Shown here piece by piece: positions 63,501-64,000 of a stretch of DNA of 64,000 bases. The notes beneath the pieces were generated by a model. It ran no database searches. It saw only the letters and a list, made by a program, of their open reading frames with translations, and had not been told where the DNA came from. The DNA is taken from the NCBI RefSeq assembly GCF_003986955.1, contig NZ_PIPN01000001.1:186001-250000 (forward strand), written 5' to 3'. The translations under genes were made by a program, and so were the position numbers. Source of the DNA: Aliidiomarina sedimenti (lineage in GTDB: Bacteria > Pseudomonadota > Gammaproteobacteria > Enterobacterales > Alteromonadaceae). Position 1 is the stretch's first letter; the number at the start of each line of letters is the position of its first letter.

Positions 63501-64000
63501 GTGATGGTTCCCCTATCACCTTGGAAAATAGGCTAGCTTCCGACCCCCATTTTTTCTGTGAACTTATTCAAATTATCTATCGTGCTGAGGGTGCTGAGCC
63601 AGAAGAGCCTTCGGAACAGCGTCGAAATATTGCCACTAACGCATACCGCTTACTTTCTACGTGGCAAGTTATCCCCGGTTCTCAAGCGGGCGGTGAGTTT
63701 GAGCCAGATGTATTTACGGAATGGCTGACTGCTATGGAAAAGATAGTCAAAGCCTCGGGGCACCATGATGTTGCGATGATTCAACTTGGTGATGTGCTCG
63801 TTAATGCACCAGAGGGGCCGGATGGTTTATGGATTCATCCTGTGATTGCAGAAGCAATGAATAGCAGAGCGCGCACTAGCCTCCGCGATGGATATAGCAC
63901 AGGTATTTTCAACTCTCGAGGAGCCCACACAGTTGACCCAGAAGCTAAGCCTGAGAGAGCACTGGCCGAAAAATACAGGCAACGAGCCGATCAGGTTGAA
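60548..64000 (+). CDS. Large putative defence protein with PD-(D/E)xK-like N-terminus (runs off window)
   Basis: The frame is open from ATG 60548 to the window edge, 1151 codons without a stop, so the gene is truncated by the window. The N-terminal part reads GGPRFEANIQATFVTLML, TDDLIVFVE and LLGQVKNSI: Glu 22, Asp 63 and the QxK at 82-84 fit the variant nuclease site of Cap4/DUF4297-like effectors. The rest is mainly helical, with many Trp and Leu residues, and I found no Walker A motif. I recall similar >1200-residue proteins in defence islands. Its position beside array B supports such a role, but function is inferred. Confidence 0.75.
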   Translation, partial: MAADGKQLSNPFSTGNGGPRFEANIQATFVTLMLSGGYAPCLPSWPIVEIKLQGAVAGYATDDLIVFVENPANNDRRRLLGQVKNSIAITAKSTLFSEVIRAAWKDFNNANVFTKGKDVIALITGPINATDTDGVNGLLEQARHTRDADEFLTQVERANFCSENVRNKLAAFKAQLKVANKGNDVEEQDLYEFLKHFHLLGYDLAKKGSIVSSLLQSHIAQFNKDIPDKIWYQIVTEVQDFNQYAGTITFDTLSDDLLEHFREPEIAYIPKEFAKEKVVVHRTVQPIATDWNLHACAQKLAVANLIGSWNESSKDDIEVVTQIIREDYSSWIAGLRETLHVHDCPLSYKNGVWRFKDRLKSWQELGSRLFDDHLDTFKAVALEVLRIDDPSFELPGEKRYAAAIYGKVLPHSGNIREGLAVALALIGSQAASLTNCTQGKAGEIAALSVRELLDESDWIRWGSLNSLLPSLSEACPDEFLSVVESSIAATPSPFEKLFEQEDTVFSGRNYITGLLWALEGIAWEEAYLSRTAVALAEIASHDPGGNWANSPGNSLTDIFLPWMPHTLASVEKRQAALKTICFEQPEVAWRLLESLLPKQHLTTSGTHKPNWRKTIPEDWKKGVTNGEYWEQSRFCAELLVEQAGSDLVKLTSLVGNYDHLPPPASEALRDKLKSDYCLNLPEQERMPLWTALCKLIAHHRRFPDASWSLGDEYLLPIEEIGRQLAPQSPTLLHTRLFSDADSYLYEGDGDWEEEQEKLFQIRKAAIGDILSEGGLPLVLKFASSVPNAHLVGDVLADMDQPEFDAELLPALLRKADQKLWSLVAAYAWRRRFMGNWQWFDDINKVGWEPKQIALLLCALPFDKHAWDRAAQLLGENEGEYWSITSAHTYQTEDDTEYALRKLLEFGRPNAVIDGLSRDLFKKKDINTDLACDALLSLVQTEELTRGIDGYQITKIIKALQENGATDQDKLFHVEWAYVSLLDRHSDGSPITLENRLASDPHFFCELIQIIYRAEGAEPEEPSEQRRNIATNAYRLLSTWQVIPGSQAGGEFEPDVFTEWLTAMEKIVKASGHHDVAMIQLGDVLVNAPEGPDGLWIHPVIAEAMNSRARTSLRDGYSTGIFNSRGAHTVDPEAKPERALAEKYRQRADQVE

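Overview
The window looks like a chromosomal segment of a marine gammaproteobacterium of the Alteromonadales, most likely Idiomarina, Pseudidiomarina or a close relative. This rests on the AcnD/PrpF form of the methylcitrate cycle, on small proteins typical of that order (DUF3010, DUF3083, DUF938), on minCDE, and on an enterobacterial-style bcs cellulose cluster. The taxonomic call is an inference from gene content; no rRNA or tRNA gene was seen.

Layout. 1-13.4 kb: housekeeping and membrane genes, including an AI-2E permease family protein, an iron alcohol dehydrogenase, YchJ, a methyltransferase, a porin beside a PstS-like protein, a large MscS channel, a glyoxalase and a lipoprotein phosphodiesterase. 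13.4-20.3 kb: propionate catabolism operon gntR-prpB-prpC-acnD-prpF with two matching operators around its promoter; prpC carries a +1 frameshift in an A6 run. 20.3-30.7 kb: a reductase-like protein, a small outer-membrane protein, a TetR regulator, a CpxRA-like pair, minCDE, an esterase, a Na/Pi cotransporter and dbpA. 30.7-34.7 kb: a Fur-box-controlled TonB receptor, a probable Fur-repressed small RNA on the minus strand that resembles RyhB, and an M28 peptidase.

34.8-43.6 kb is an integron cassette array of ten cassettes with no integrase in the window. The cassette boundaries can be checked internally: in nine of ten cassettes the R'' box of the attC is the exact reverse complement of the bases at that cassette's own 5' end. 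Its genes include three HEPN-type proteins, a serine protease with a SEC-C tail, a DUF2971 protein, an Imm40-like protein and a fusion of a nucleoside-phosphorylase domain with a GHKL ATPase. A decayed paiB gene and a parDE toxin-antitoxin pair follow. 44.8-59.3 kb holds the divergent bcs cellulose/phosphoethanolamine-cellulose cluster: a bcsR-like gene, Q, A, B, Z and C on minus, and E, F, G plus a double-receiver protein on plus.

59.4-60.5 kb is a second, short cassette array (a DUF2314-like protein and a GNAT acetyltransferase). A ~190-bp leader precedes both arrays, highly similar in blocks and ending exactly at the first cassette junction in each. It behaves like an attI platform present twice and appears able to fold. 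From 60.5 kb to the window edge runs one very long open frame, a probable nuclease-type defence protein.

The most novel material is the duplicated leader with integrase-less arrays, the phosphorylase-GHKL cassette protein, and the Fur-controlled small RNA.
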